Below, piece after piece: positions 8,519-16,053 of a stretch of DNA of 64,000 nt; within the stretch, counting starts at the first letter, position 1, and every line of letters begins with the position of its first letter. Made by a program: the position numbers and the translations under genes. Origin of the DNA: RYN-230 sp963720645 (GTDB taxonomy: Bacteria > Actinomycetota > Actinomycetes > Streptosporangiales > Streptosporangiaceae); NCBI GenBank assembly GCA_963720645.1, contig CAVRFX010000024.1, forward strand, positions 124,001 through 188,000. The letters are read 5' to 3'. Below the pieces are notes generated by a model. It was not told where the DNA came from and did no database searches. It saw only the letters and a program-made list of their open reading frames with translations.

Positions 8519-9661
8519 TCAGGACAGCCAGGTGTAGAGCAGCCAGCCAAGCTCGTACGGCCGGCACTCATGATCAACTACGCCCGGGGGATAGACCCGG
8601 TCCAGCGCCGCGATCCGGGCCCCGGGAATGATCCGGGTGGATGCGGCCCGCAGTCCGCGCACGACCTTCCGGTGGTCGCCGCGGGCCACCTTGCGCCACG
8701 TGATCGGCGGGTCATCCAGGACCAGCTGGACCGGGCCGGCTGACCGGGCCGCCTCCGGCGGGCCCTCCAGCCAGCGCAGGCCGCGCCGGATCGAGTCCGG
8801 GTGCCCGTCGCCGCCGGCGTCCGCCAGGTCCAGCAGCGCCATCGGTCCCATCGCGTGCTGATGGACGCTGTACACGGGGTAGCCTTCCACGACCGCGCCG
8901 GATCGCGAGTCGTAATGCCACCACCACTGGCCGCCGGCACCCTGGGCGGCACAGATCGCCCCGGCCACGCGGCCCGCGACGGCCAGGGCCTCCGGATCGT
9001 CCGCGCTGCGGTGCAGCCGCGCCAGCGCCTGGACCGGATAAACCTGGTCGGCGAAGCTGCCCACATGGCCGCGGTACCAGGGCGTGGCCGGGCCGGTGGT
9101 GTGCGGGTAGACCGCCGGGCCGCGCGCGGCCAGCAGCCGCCGCCGCGCCGCCGCCAGGTGCTGCTCCACATCGGCCAGCGGGCGGGCGGCCGCCAGCGCC
9201 GACACCACCCAGGCCGCGGACACCACGTCGACGGGACGGTCCGGCTGGTCCAGCGCGGCCAGCCGGAGGAGCGCATGCTCCGTGTCCGGGTGCCCGCACT
9301 CGGCCGCGGCCCAGCACACGAGCGCCGTGTCACCGACCCCGCTGACCTCGTCGATCCCCTTGGCCAGCTGGCCCACCAGGTCCTCAGCGGTCATCCCGCC
9401 CAGCACGGTCCGCTGGTCCGGCTCCGGCAGCCTCAGCAGGCCGAGCGCGGTGATCGCCCCGTACCGCAGGCTCGTCCCGGCCGGCCGCAGGTCCCAGCCG
9501 CCGCCCGGCCGGGCCTCGCCGGTGACGGTGAACACGAACTCACCGTTGTCGTGCTGCTCGGCCAGCCGGAGCTGGGCGATCCGGAGCAGCCTGCCTACCA
9601 GGGCAGCGTCGTCCGGGGCGCCGTCAGCGAGGAGGGTGAGACGGGCGGACTGCAGCGTCAC
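8519..9661 (-). CDS. Unknown protein, probable alpha/alpha-toroid fold, in polysaccharide locus
   Basis: The product has about 380 residues, with no signal peptide or membrane helix. It is made of Ala/Leu-rich helices with regularly spaced Trp, His and Tyr, and has a conserved-looking aromatic centre (QWWWHYDSRSGAVVEGYPVY, then SVHQHAMGPMALLDL). Repeated helical hairpins with W-x-Y/D-x-R patterns resemble six-hairpin glycosidase/epimerase or terpene-cyclase-like toroids, so sugar or glycan binding is possible. I do not recognise a named family. The start is uncertain: GTG 9661 is used, but the frame is open to 9790 and neither start has a clear RBS. It lies just upstream of the WecG-like gene on the same strand and is probably co-transcribed with it. 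Confidence 0.6.
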   Translation of the reverse strand: MTLQSARLTLLADGAPDDAALVGRLLRIAQLRLAEQHDNGEFVFTVTGEARPGGGWDLRPAGTSLRYGAITALGLLRLPEPDQRTVLGGMTAEDLVGQLAKGIDEVSGVGDTALVCWAAAECGHPDTEHALLRLAALDQPDRPVDVVSAAWVVSALAAARPLADVEQHLAAARRRLLAARGPAVYPHTTGPATPWYRGHVGSFADQVYPVQALARLHRSADDPEALAVAGRVAGAICAAQGAGGQWWWHYDSRSGAVVEGYPVYSVHQHAMGPMALLDLADAGGDGHPDSIRRGLRWLEGPPEAARSAGPVQLVLDDPPITWRKVARGDHRKVVRGLRAASTRIIPGARIAALDRVYPPGVVDHECRPYELGWLLYTWLS

Positions 9662-10050
9662 GTGAGCGCCAGCGCGGTCAAGCACCCCGGGACTGACGGG
9701 CGGCCTGTGCCGTGAGCTCTGAACACGTGCAACCCCAGCCTCCAGGAGTGGATAGGTCCGCCAGGTACGGGCGCCCGCTGCGGGAAACACCGCAGCGGCA
9801 GCAGGCGCGCGCAGCGCGCGAGACTACTGGTAGGACTCCTAGCCTCTGGGCACCGATGACGGCACGAAGAGGCTGTTATCGCTTCGTTACCATTTATCTG
9901 GCTGCGGTGTTCGCGCCCGCCCCGGTTTTCCGCGACGTTAGCGTTAGCCGGTAGCGTTCGACCCGCGCGCGGTGCGCACCAGCCAGCGGCAGCCAGGAAA
10001 CGCCAGGACCCTGAGCCGACGGCAGCCGAGCCCCCGCAGAGGAGCTTCAG
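9662..10050. other. Divergent intergenic region upstream of rmlC
   Basis: This gap of up to 390 bases separates the leftward unknown gene (whose real start may lie as far up as 9790) from rmlC. It should hold promoters for both directions. The only clear signal is the RBS aggag just before rmlC. I see no RNA or repeat. Confidence 0.45.
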
Positions 10051-10659
10051 ATGGAATCGCTCAGCATCGATGGTGCCTGGGCTTTCACCCCGCCGATCCA
10101 CCGGGACGACCGGGGGAGCTTTCACGAGTGGTTCCGGGGCGGGGAGCTCGCGGAGTCACTCGGTTACCGGCTGGACATCGCGCAAGCCAACTGCTCCGTA
10201 TCCCGCCGTGGGGTGATCCGGGGCATCCACTTCGCCGACGTCCCGCCCGGGCAGGCGAAGTACGTGAGCTGCGTGGCGGGCGCCATCCTGGACGTCGTCG
10301 TGGACCTGCGGGCCGGTTCCCCTACCTTTGCCGCCTGGACCGCGATCCGGCTGGACGACGAGAGCCGGCGCGCGGTGTTCCTGTCCGAGGGCCTCGGGCA
10401 CGCGTTCATGGCCCTGAGCGAGCAGGCCACGGTCCTGTACCTGTGCTCGACGCTGTACGCTCCCGGGCGGGAGCACAGCGTGGACGTCCTGGATCCGGAC
10501 ATCGGCATCGAATGGCCCGTGGACGTCAAGCCGATCCTGTCCGACAAGGATGCCGCGGCCCCGTCCCTGCGCACCGCGCAGCGCACCGGCATCCTGCCCG
10601 ACTACGCCCGCTGCCTGAGCTACGCGGCCGGGTTGCGCGGATCTCTACCCGCCCGCTAA
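10051..10659 (+). CDS. rmlC: dTDP-4-dehydrorhamnose 3,5-epimerase
   Basis: The 202-residue protein has the normal RmlC length. It catalyses double epimerisation of dTDP-4-keto-6-deoxyglucose, the third step to dTDP-L-rhamnose. Visible signatures are the N-terminal PPIHRDDRGSFHEWF, the catalytic-His segment SRRGVIRGIHFAD, and the later LGHAFMALSEQATVLYLCS and YAPGREHSVDVLDPDIGI. ATG 10051 is preceded by a good aggag RBS. Its last 15 bases overlap the end of rmlD on the opposite strand. It is separated from the other three rml genes only by orientation, so the rhamnose pathway is complete here. Confidence 0.93.
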   Translation: MESLSIDGAWAFTPPIHRDDRGSFHEWFRGGELAESLGYRLDIAQANCSVSRRGVIRGIHFADVPPGQAKYVSCVAGAILDVVVDLRAGSPTFAAWTAIRLDDESRRAVFLSEGLGHAFMALSEQATVLYLCSTLYAPGREHSVDVLDPDIGIEWPVDVKPILSDKDAAAPSLRTAQRTGILPDYARCLSYAAGLRGSLPAR

Positions 10660-11565
10660 CGGTCCGGTCGGCGCGGCCGGCCGGGCAGCGGGCCCGGCCG
10701 CAGCGGCCAGGGCCGCCAGCCCGGGCAGGCCGCGCTGCAGCGCGTTCCGCCAGTCACCGATCGGCGTGAGCCCGGCCCGATCCCAGGCTGCGTGGCCGAG
10801 CACGCTGTAAGCGGGCCGCGGCGCCGGGCGGGCCAGCGCGCTGCTCGTGGACGGCTGGACCCGGGCCGGATCCGCGCCCCGCAGCCGGAAGACCTCCCGG
10901 GCGAGCCCGAACCAGGTCGTCTGGCCGCTGCTGGTCGCGTGGTAGATGCCGGGCGCTGCGGCCGAGGCGATCAGGGCGTGGATGCGGTCCGCGACGTCGG
11001 CCGACCAGGTCGGCTGCCCGGACTGGTCGTCCACCACCTGGACCTGTTCCTGCTCCTGTTCCTTCCTGATCATCGTGGCGACGAAGCTGGGCCCGTGGGC
11101 CCCGTAGAGCCAGGCAGTCCGGACCACGTAGCCGGCCAGGCCAGGCTGCTCCAGGACGGCCCGCTCCCCCGCCAGCTTGGTCCGGCCGTACGCAGTGCGC
11201 GGCGCCGGCCGCCCGTCCTCCGGGTACGGCTCGCGGCCCAGCCCATCGAAGACGTAGTCGGTGGAGACCTGGACCAGGGCGGCTCCCTGCGCGGCGCAGC
11301 GGGCGGCCAGGCCGCCCACCGCCTCGCCATTGACCCGGAGCGCGGCATCCTCGCTGGCCTCGGCGTCGTCCACCGCGGTCCAGGCCGCGCAGTTGACCAC
11401 CACGCCGGGACGCCAGCGGGCCAGCGCGTCCGCCACGGCGCCGGTGTCGGTAATGTCGAGATCAGTCCGGGACAGCCCGGTCACGGCCGCACTGCGGTGC
11501 TCCAGGACGGTCACCAGATCCCGGCCCAGCATCCCCCCGGCCCCGGTCACCAGCCAGCGGGTCAC
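10645..11565 (-). CDS. rmlD: dTDP-4-dehydrorhamnose reductase
   Basis: NADPH-dependent reductase making dTDP-L-rhamnose. The 306-residue product from GTG 11565 starts VTRWLVTGAGGMLGRDL with the Rossmann glycine motif, then VNCAAWTAVDDAE, QVSTDYVFDG, the YGRTK catalytic Tyr/Lys pair, and YHATSSGQTTWFGLARE. The frame is open further upstream to 11658, but GTG 11565 gives the usual family start and a 4-base GTGA overlap with the rmlB stop, showing translational coupling. The 3' end overlaps convergent rmlC by 15 bases. Confidence 0.92.
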   Translation of the reverse strand: MTRWLVTGAGGMLGRDLVTVLEHRSAAVTGLSRTDLDITDTGAVADALARWRPGVVVNCAAWTAVDDAEASEDAALRVNGEAVGGLAARCAAQGAALVQVSTDYVFDGLGREPYPEDGRPAPRTAYGRTKLAGERAVLEQPGLAGYVVRTAWLYGAHGPSFVATMIRKEQEQEQVQVVDDQSGQPTWSADVADRIHALIASAAAPGIYHATSSGQTTWFGLAREVFRLRGADPARVQPSTSSALARPAPRPAYSVLGHAAWDRAGLTPIGDWRNALQRGLPGLAALAAAAGPAARPAAPTGPLAGG

Positions 11566-12606
11566 CGGGCCGGGCCGCCCAGCCGGGCTGACTCGGGTTC
11601 GGTGCCCGGGCCGGTCATCTCCCCGGCCCCCGCCGGGGGCCGTTTCAGCGGCTCCCACCAGGCGCGGTGCTCCGTGTACCAGCGCACGGTGGCGGCCAGG
11701 CCGTCGGCGAACGGGATCCGCGGCGCGTACCCGAGCGCCCGGAGCACCCCGTCGTCGAGCGAGTAGCGCCGGTCGTGGCCCTTACGGTCCGGCACCCGGG
11801 TGACCATGTCCCAGCCGGCCCCGCAGTGGTCCAGGAGGGCGCGGGTCAGCTCGAGGTTGGTCAGCTCGGCGTCACCGTTGATGTGGTAGACGCCCGCCCG
11901 GGCACCCTGCTCGAGCACCAGCTGGATGCCCCGGCAGTGATCGTCAACGTGGATCCAGTCCCGGACGTTGCCGCCGTCGCCGTACAGCGGCACCGGCAGC
12001 CCGTCCAGGAGGTTGGTCACGAACAACGGGATGACCTTCTCCGGGAACTGGTAGGGGCCGTAGTTGTTGCAGCACCGGGTGATGCTGACGTTCAGCCCGT
12101 GGGTCACCGCGTAGGCCCGGGCCATGAGGTCGCCGCCTGCCTTGGCGGCCGAGTAGGGGGAGTTGGGGGCGAGCGGCGCGTCCTCGGTCCAGGAGCCTTC
12201 GGCGATGCTGCCGTAGACCTCATCGGTGGAGACCTGCACGACCCGGGGTATCCCCGCGTCGAGACAGGCCTGCATCAGGACCTGCACGCCCACCACGTTC
12301 GCAGCTACGAAATCGGAGGCCCCGTCGATGGAGCGGTCCACGTGCGACTCGGCCGCGAAGTTGAGCACCGCGTCGTGCCCGGGGAGCAGGGACGCGAGCA
12401 GCGTCGCATCGCAGATGTCGCCCTGGACGAAACGCAGCCGGGGGTTCCCGGCGACCGGGTCCAGGTTGGCCAGGTTGCCCGCGTAGGTCAGCTTGTCCAG
12501 GACGGTCACGCCGCGCCTGCTCGTAGCCGCGGTAACCGCCGGCGAGCATGGTGCGGACGTAGTGCGAGCCGATGAATCCGGCGCCGCCGGTGACCAGGAT
12601 CCTCAT
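11562..12606 (-). CDS. rmlB: dTDP-glucose 4,6-dehydratase (one frameshift)
   Basis: Second enzyme of the dTDP-rhamnose pathway. The N-terminus MRILVTGGAGFIGSHYVRTM starts at ATG 12606 and lies in a different frame from the remainder, which resumes at VTVLDKLTYAGNLANL; one extra base near 12512 explains the break. The body shows FAAESHVDRSIDGA, QVSTDEVYGSI with the T/D/E triad, YSAAKAGGDL with the Tyr/Lys pair, and NNYGPYQFPEKVIPLF. The start overlaps the rmlA stop by 4 bases (ATGA) and the stop overlaps the rmlD start, so rmlA-B-D are coupled. Confidence 0.92.
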
Positions 12607-13670
12607 GAGCTGATCTGCACCTTGCTGTGATCACCCAGAATGAGCCGGTGGGCCTTCGGTACCCGCGGCGCGGGCGTGACCTCCACGTCACGCCCGATGA
12701 TAGACGCCTCGATCCGGCGCACCCCGTTGATGGAGGCGCCGCGGAGCACGATGGAGTACTCGATCTCGCTGTCGGCGATGGCACAGTCCTCGGCCACCGA
12801 GGTGAACGGGCCGAGGTAGGAATCGCGTATCTGGGTGCGCGCGCCGATGATGACCGGGCCGACGATCCGGGACGCGCGCACCTCGGCGCCCTCCTCGATC
12901 ACGACCCGCCCGATGAGCTCGCATCCGGGGTGCACGACACCGCGGCGGGCTGGTTCCACGGTCTCCAGCACCAGCCGGTTGACTTCGAGCATGTCCGCGA
13001 CGTTCCCGGTGTCTTTCCAGTATCCGGAGATGGTCGTGGATGCGACCTTCCGGCCGCTGTCGATCAGCCACTGGATGGCCTCGGTGATCTCCAGTTCGCC
13101 GCGCCACGAGGGTTGCAGCTGGCGCACCGCCTCGTGCACGCACGCGGTGAACATGTAGACGCCGACCAGGGCGAGGTCGCTCTTGGGCTGCCGCGGCTTC
13201 TCCTCCAGCCCGACCACGTGGCCAGCTTCGTCGAGTTCGGCGACACCGAACTCGCGGGGGTCGGGAACCTGGGTGAGCATGATCTGCGCGTCAGGCCGCG
13301 CGGCCCGGAACTCGTCCACCAGCGGGGAGATGCCTCCCACGATGAAGTTGTCCCCGAGGTACATGACGAAGTCGTCGTCGCCGAGGAACGGCGCGGCGAT
13401 CAGCACCGCGTGCGCCAGGCCTAGGGGGGCGTCCTGCCTGAGATAGGTGACCTTCAGCCCGAACGCGGAACCATCCCCCACCGCCTCCCTGATGGCGGGT
13501 TCGGTGTCGCCCACGACCAGTCCCACCTCGGTGATGCCCGCGTCCCGGATGGCCTCGAGGCCGTAGAACAGGACCGGCTTGTTCGCGACGGGAAGTAGCT
13601 GCTTGGCCGAGGTGTGGGTGATCGGCCGCAGCCGCGTTCCCGCGCCCCCCGACAGGACCAGGGCCTTCAT
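12603..13670 (-). CDS. rmlA: Glucose-1-phosphate thymidylyltransferase (long, StrD-like form)
   Basis: First enzyme of the dTDP-rhamnose pathway, making dTDP-glucose. The 355-residue protein from ATG 13670 begins MKALVLSGGAGTRLRPIT, the nucleotidyltransferase signature, followed by SAKQLLPVANKPVL, MYLGDNFIVGG and GYWKDTGNVADMLEVNR. About 110 further residues form a left-handed beta-helix tail (VIIGARTQIRDSYLG, SIIGRDVEV). This marks it as the longer StrD/RfbA-like branch rather than the 290-residue enterobacterial form. It heads the leftward rmlA-B-D operon. Confidence 0.9.
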   Translation of the reverse strand: MKALVLSGGAGTRLRPITHTSAKQLLPVANKPVLFYGLEAIRDAGITEVGLVVGDTEPAIREAVGDGSAFGLKVTYLRQDAPLGLAHAVLIAAPFLGDDDFVMYLGDNFIVGGISPLVDEFRAARPDAQIMLTQVPDPREFGVAELDEAGHVVGLEEKPRQPKSDLALVGVYMFTACVHEAVRQLQPSWRGELEITEAIQWLIDSGRKVASTTISGYWKDTGNVADMLEVNRLVLETVEPARRGVVHPGCELIGRVVIEEGAEVRASRIVGPVIIGARTQIRDSYLGPFTSVAEDCAIADSEIEYSIVLRGASINGVRRIEASIIGRDVEVTPAPRVPKAHRLILGDHSKVQISS

Positions 13671-13759
13671 GGCAGCGAAACTAGCGTCCCGGGCCTGGAA
13701 ATGCACCGTGAGCGGTAAAAGAGCCCAGGCTGGCCCGCCTGATGACGCCTGGTGTTCAT

Positions 13760-14356
13760 TCAGGACCGGGCCGCGCCCGGGGCCTCGCCGTGGAACTCGT
13801 TCTGGGCCGCGGCCAGCCCCCCGGCCAGCAGGGCGGCCGTCGCGTCGGCGCCCCGGTCGATCAGGAACGGCAGTTCCTTGCGCTCGGCGGCGCTGAAGTC
13901 CCGCAGCACGAACGCGGCCGGGTCCATCCGGCCGGGGGGGCGCCCGATGCCGACCCGCACCCGGTGGTAATCCCGGGTGCCGAGGGCGGTGGACACCGAG
14001 CGGAGCCCGTTGTGGCCGTTGTCACCGCCACCCAGCTTGAGCCTGATCGTGCCGAACGGCAGGTCCAGCTCATCGTGGATGACCACGATGTGCCCGGGGT
14101 CCAGGTGATAGTAGCCACGGAGCCCGGCGACCGGGGCGCCGGACTCGTTCATGTAGGTCAGGGGCTTGGCCACGGTGACGGGCGTCCCGTCGAGACGGCC
14201 GTCAGCGACGACGGACCGGAACTTGCCGGCCCGGAACCGGCCGCCGATCCGGGCGGCGATCTCGTCGGCCACCATGTACCCGGCGTTGTGCCGGTTACCG
14301 GCGTAGCCGGGCCCCGGATTGCCCAGTCCGACGATCAGCCAGCGTTCGTCGGCCAT
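13760..14356 (-). CDS. pth: Peptidyl-tRNA hydrolase
   Basis: Releases tRNA from prematurely dropped peptidyl-tRNA. The 198 residues start MADERWLIVGLGNPGPGYAG and carry the NRHNAGYMVAD segment with the catalytic His, KPLTYMNESG, VIHDELDLPFG with the active-site Asp, and GGDNGHNGLRS. All key family motifs are present. ATG 14356 is preceded by gagaagg at good spacing; a longer frame to 14479 lacks family sequence. It follows rplY on the same strand, a pairing common in actinobacteria. Confidence 0.94.
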   Translation of the reverse strand: MADERWLIVGLGNPGPGYAGNRHNAGYMVADEIAARIGGRFRAGKFRSVVADGRLDGTPVTVAKPLTYMNESGAPVAGLRGYYHLDPGHIVVIHDELDLPFGTIRLKLGGGDNGHNGLRSVSTALGTRDYHRVRVGIGRPPGRMDPAAFVLRDFSAAERKELPFLIDRGADATAALLAGGLAAAQNEFHGEAPGAARS

Positions 14357-14534
14357 GTCCTTCTCGTCTCGGCTTCCCCGTGCTAGCCAGCCCCGTCTTG
14401 GCCAGCCCTGTCCGGGCCAGCGCAGCGCTGACAAGCTCAGTGCTGGCCAGCTCAGTGCCACCCACGGCGCGGACCACATGGTGCCCGCCGTCCCGCCGGC
14501 CGCGCCGCGGCCGGCCCGGAACAGCCCGGCCGGG

Positions 14535-15188
14535 TTATTCGTCCGCCGGAGCGGGTTCGGCGGGGGTCTCGCCCTCGGGAACCGGGGCGGGCTCCGCCTG
14601 GGCGGCTGCCGCCTCGGGCACGCCGATCTCGGCTTCCATCTGCTCGGCGGTCGGCGCGGCGATCACGTGCAGCACCAGGGCCTCCGGGTCGCCGGCCAGC
14701 GTCGAGCCGGAGGGCAGTTCCAGGTCACCGGCGTGTACCGCCGTGCCGACCTGCATGTCCTCCACGCTGATCTCGATACCGGTCGGGATGTGCGTGGCCT
14801 CGGCCTCGATCGAGATCTGGACCATCTGCTGGTCGAGCAGGCCGCCCGAGTACACCTCACCGGTCACCTGGATCGGGATGTCCACGGTGACCTTCTCACC
14901 GCGGCGGACCATGATCAGGTCCACGTGCTCCACGGAGCCCCGGATCGGGTTGCGCTGCACGGACTTCGGCAGGACCAGCTGGTTCCCGCCGGGCAGGCCA
15001 TCCAGGCGGATCAGGACGTTCGCGGTCTTCAGCGCCATCATCACGTCGTGGCCGGGAAGGGTGAGGTGCCGCGTGTCGGTGCCGTGGCCATACAGCACGG
15101 CAGGAACGCGGCCTGCGCGGCGCTCCCGGCGGGCGGCACCCTTGCCGAACTCGGTGCGCGGCTCTGCGGCGATACGGACCTCGGGCAC
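14535..15188 (-). CDS. rplY: 50S ribosomal protein L25 / general stress protein Ctc
   Basis: Binds 5S rRNA in the large ribosomal subunit. The 217-residue CTC form has the L25 domain at residues 1-90 (RTEFGKGAARRERRAGRVPA, VLYGHG) and the C-terminal TL5 domain (EHVDLIMVRRGEKVTVDIP, IPTGIEISVEDMQVG), ending in an acidic Pro/Ala/Glu tail. GTG 15188 has an aaggag RBS eight bases upstream. It is located upstream of pth, as in mycobacteria. Confidence 0.94.
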   Translation of the reverse strand: MPEVRIAAEPRTEFGKGAARRERRAGRVPAVLYGHGTDTRHLTLPGHDVMMALKTANVLIRLDGLPGGNQLVLPKSVQRNPIRGSVEHVDLIMVRRGEKVTVDIPIQVTGEVYSGGLLDQQMVQISIEAEATHIPTGIEISVEDMQVGTAVHAGDLELPSGSTLAGDPEALVLHVIAAPTAEQMEAEIGVPEAAAAQAEPAPVPEGETPAEPAPADE

Positions 15189-15595
15189 GGTACTTGCTCC
15201 TTATACAGGCAGAACGGAATCGGTTCCGCCGTGCTCTCTCCGTCAGGCCTGGCCAGACGGGGCGCGACAACCGACAGGCATGCGCATAGGCGTGCCTGTC
15301 GGAGTCTAGCCCAGAATTGCCAGTGGGTTCGGCCGCGCTGGCCGGACCAGATACCTCTCGGGGCAGCGTCGGCGAACGTGGACTGGGTGATGTCCGCACC
15401 GGCCGCCGCGCTGGCGCCGGGGAGCGTGGCGGTGCCGGGTGGGATAACCAGGAGGGCCGCCGGCCCCCCGGGCGGCATCGGGGGGCGGCGGAGCCTCACC
15501 ATCCGGGCCTCCCGGTGCGCAGCCCAGCCTGGACGGGACGGGACCAGCGTGTGGTGCCTGGTCACGCTCCGTCCGGGCGGCACCATCCGGAGCAG
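15189..15595. other. Leader region between the octapeptide-repeat gene and rplY
   Basis: About 400 non-coding bases. The rplY RBS is at its left edge and a strong hairpin lies at 15271-15302. I see nothing else convincing. Confidence 0.5.
15271..15302 (-). terminator. Hairpin upstream of rplY
   Basis: Arms CCGACAGGCA and TGCCTGTCGG pair perfectly and extend by three further pairs (one G-U) around a 6-base loop. It lies about 83 bases before the rplY start. It could terminate the upstream repeat-protein transcript or act in the rplY leader; no U-tract is visible. Confidence 0.5.
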
Positions 15596-15868
15596 TTAGG
15601 GATTCGACTCGTGCTCCATGGCCGGCTTGGACTCGTGCTCCATCGCGGGCTTGGACTCGTGCTCCATGGCCGGCTTGGACTCGTGCTCCATCGCGGGCTT
15701 GGACTCGTGCTCCATGGCCGGCTTGGACTCGTGCTCCATCGCGGGCTTGGACTCGTGCTCCATGGCCGGCTTGGACTCGTGCTCCATGGCCAGCTTGGAC
15801 TCGTGCTCCATCGCCGGCTTGGACTCATGCTCCATCCGCGGCGATTCCTCGGACTCGCTTTCCGCCAT
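15596..15868 (-). CDS. Small acidic protein of MEHESKPA octapeptide repeats
   Basis: The 90-residue product has a 11-residue acidic start (MAESESEESPR) then nine full copies of MEHESKPA (one reads KLA) and a final shortened MEHESNP. It has no signal peptide or membrane helix. It is highly charged, low in complexity and likely disordered or extended. ATG 15868 has a clear aggggag RBS eight bases upstream, which favours this strand over the antisense open frame. The gene lies between the SARP regulator and rplY, where M. tuberculosis has lpqT. I know no function; the His/Glu pattern could bind metal ions, which is only a guess. Confidence 0.62.
   Translation of the reverse strand: MAESESEESPRMEHESKPAMEHESKLAMEHESKPAMEHESKPAMEHESKPAMEHESKPAMEHESKPAMEHESKPAMEHESKPAMEHESNP
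15606..15845. repeat. 24-bp coding tandem repeat with 48-bp higher order
   Basis: Ten head-to-tail 24-bp units beginning gactcgtgctccat. Most neighbouring units alternate between ggccggcttg and cgcgggcttg endings, giving a 48-bp superunit. This suggests recent expansion by duplication of pairs. The last units are more diverged. Confidence 0.92.
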
Positions 15869-16053
15869 GCCTGCACTCCCCTCTGCCAGCCCCCGTGGGC
15901 CGGGACAAGTGACGCTGATTTCCGGCAGCATCGTAGCGACCGGGCAGAGCCGAAAACGCCAATTATCGGGCGCTGCGGGACGACGAAACAGCTACACAGT
16001 TGTTCCCTGTGGCGAAACGGCGACGGCCTTCGCGGGCCCCAGGGGACAAGGCC

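Noticed and set aside
15606..15845. Possible CRISPR array
   Set aside because: Units are directly adjacent with no unique spacers, and no cas genes are present.
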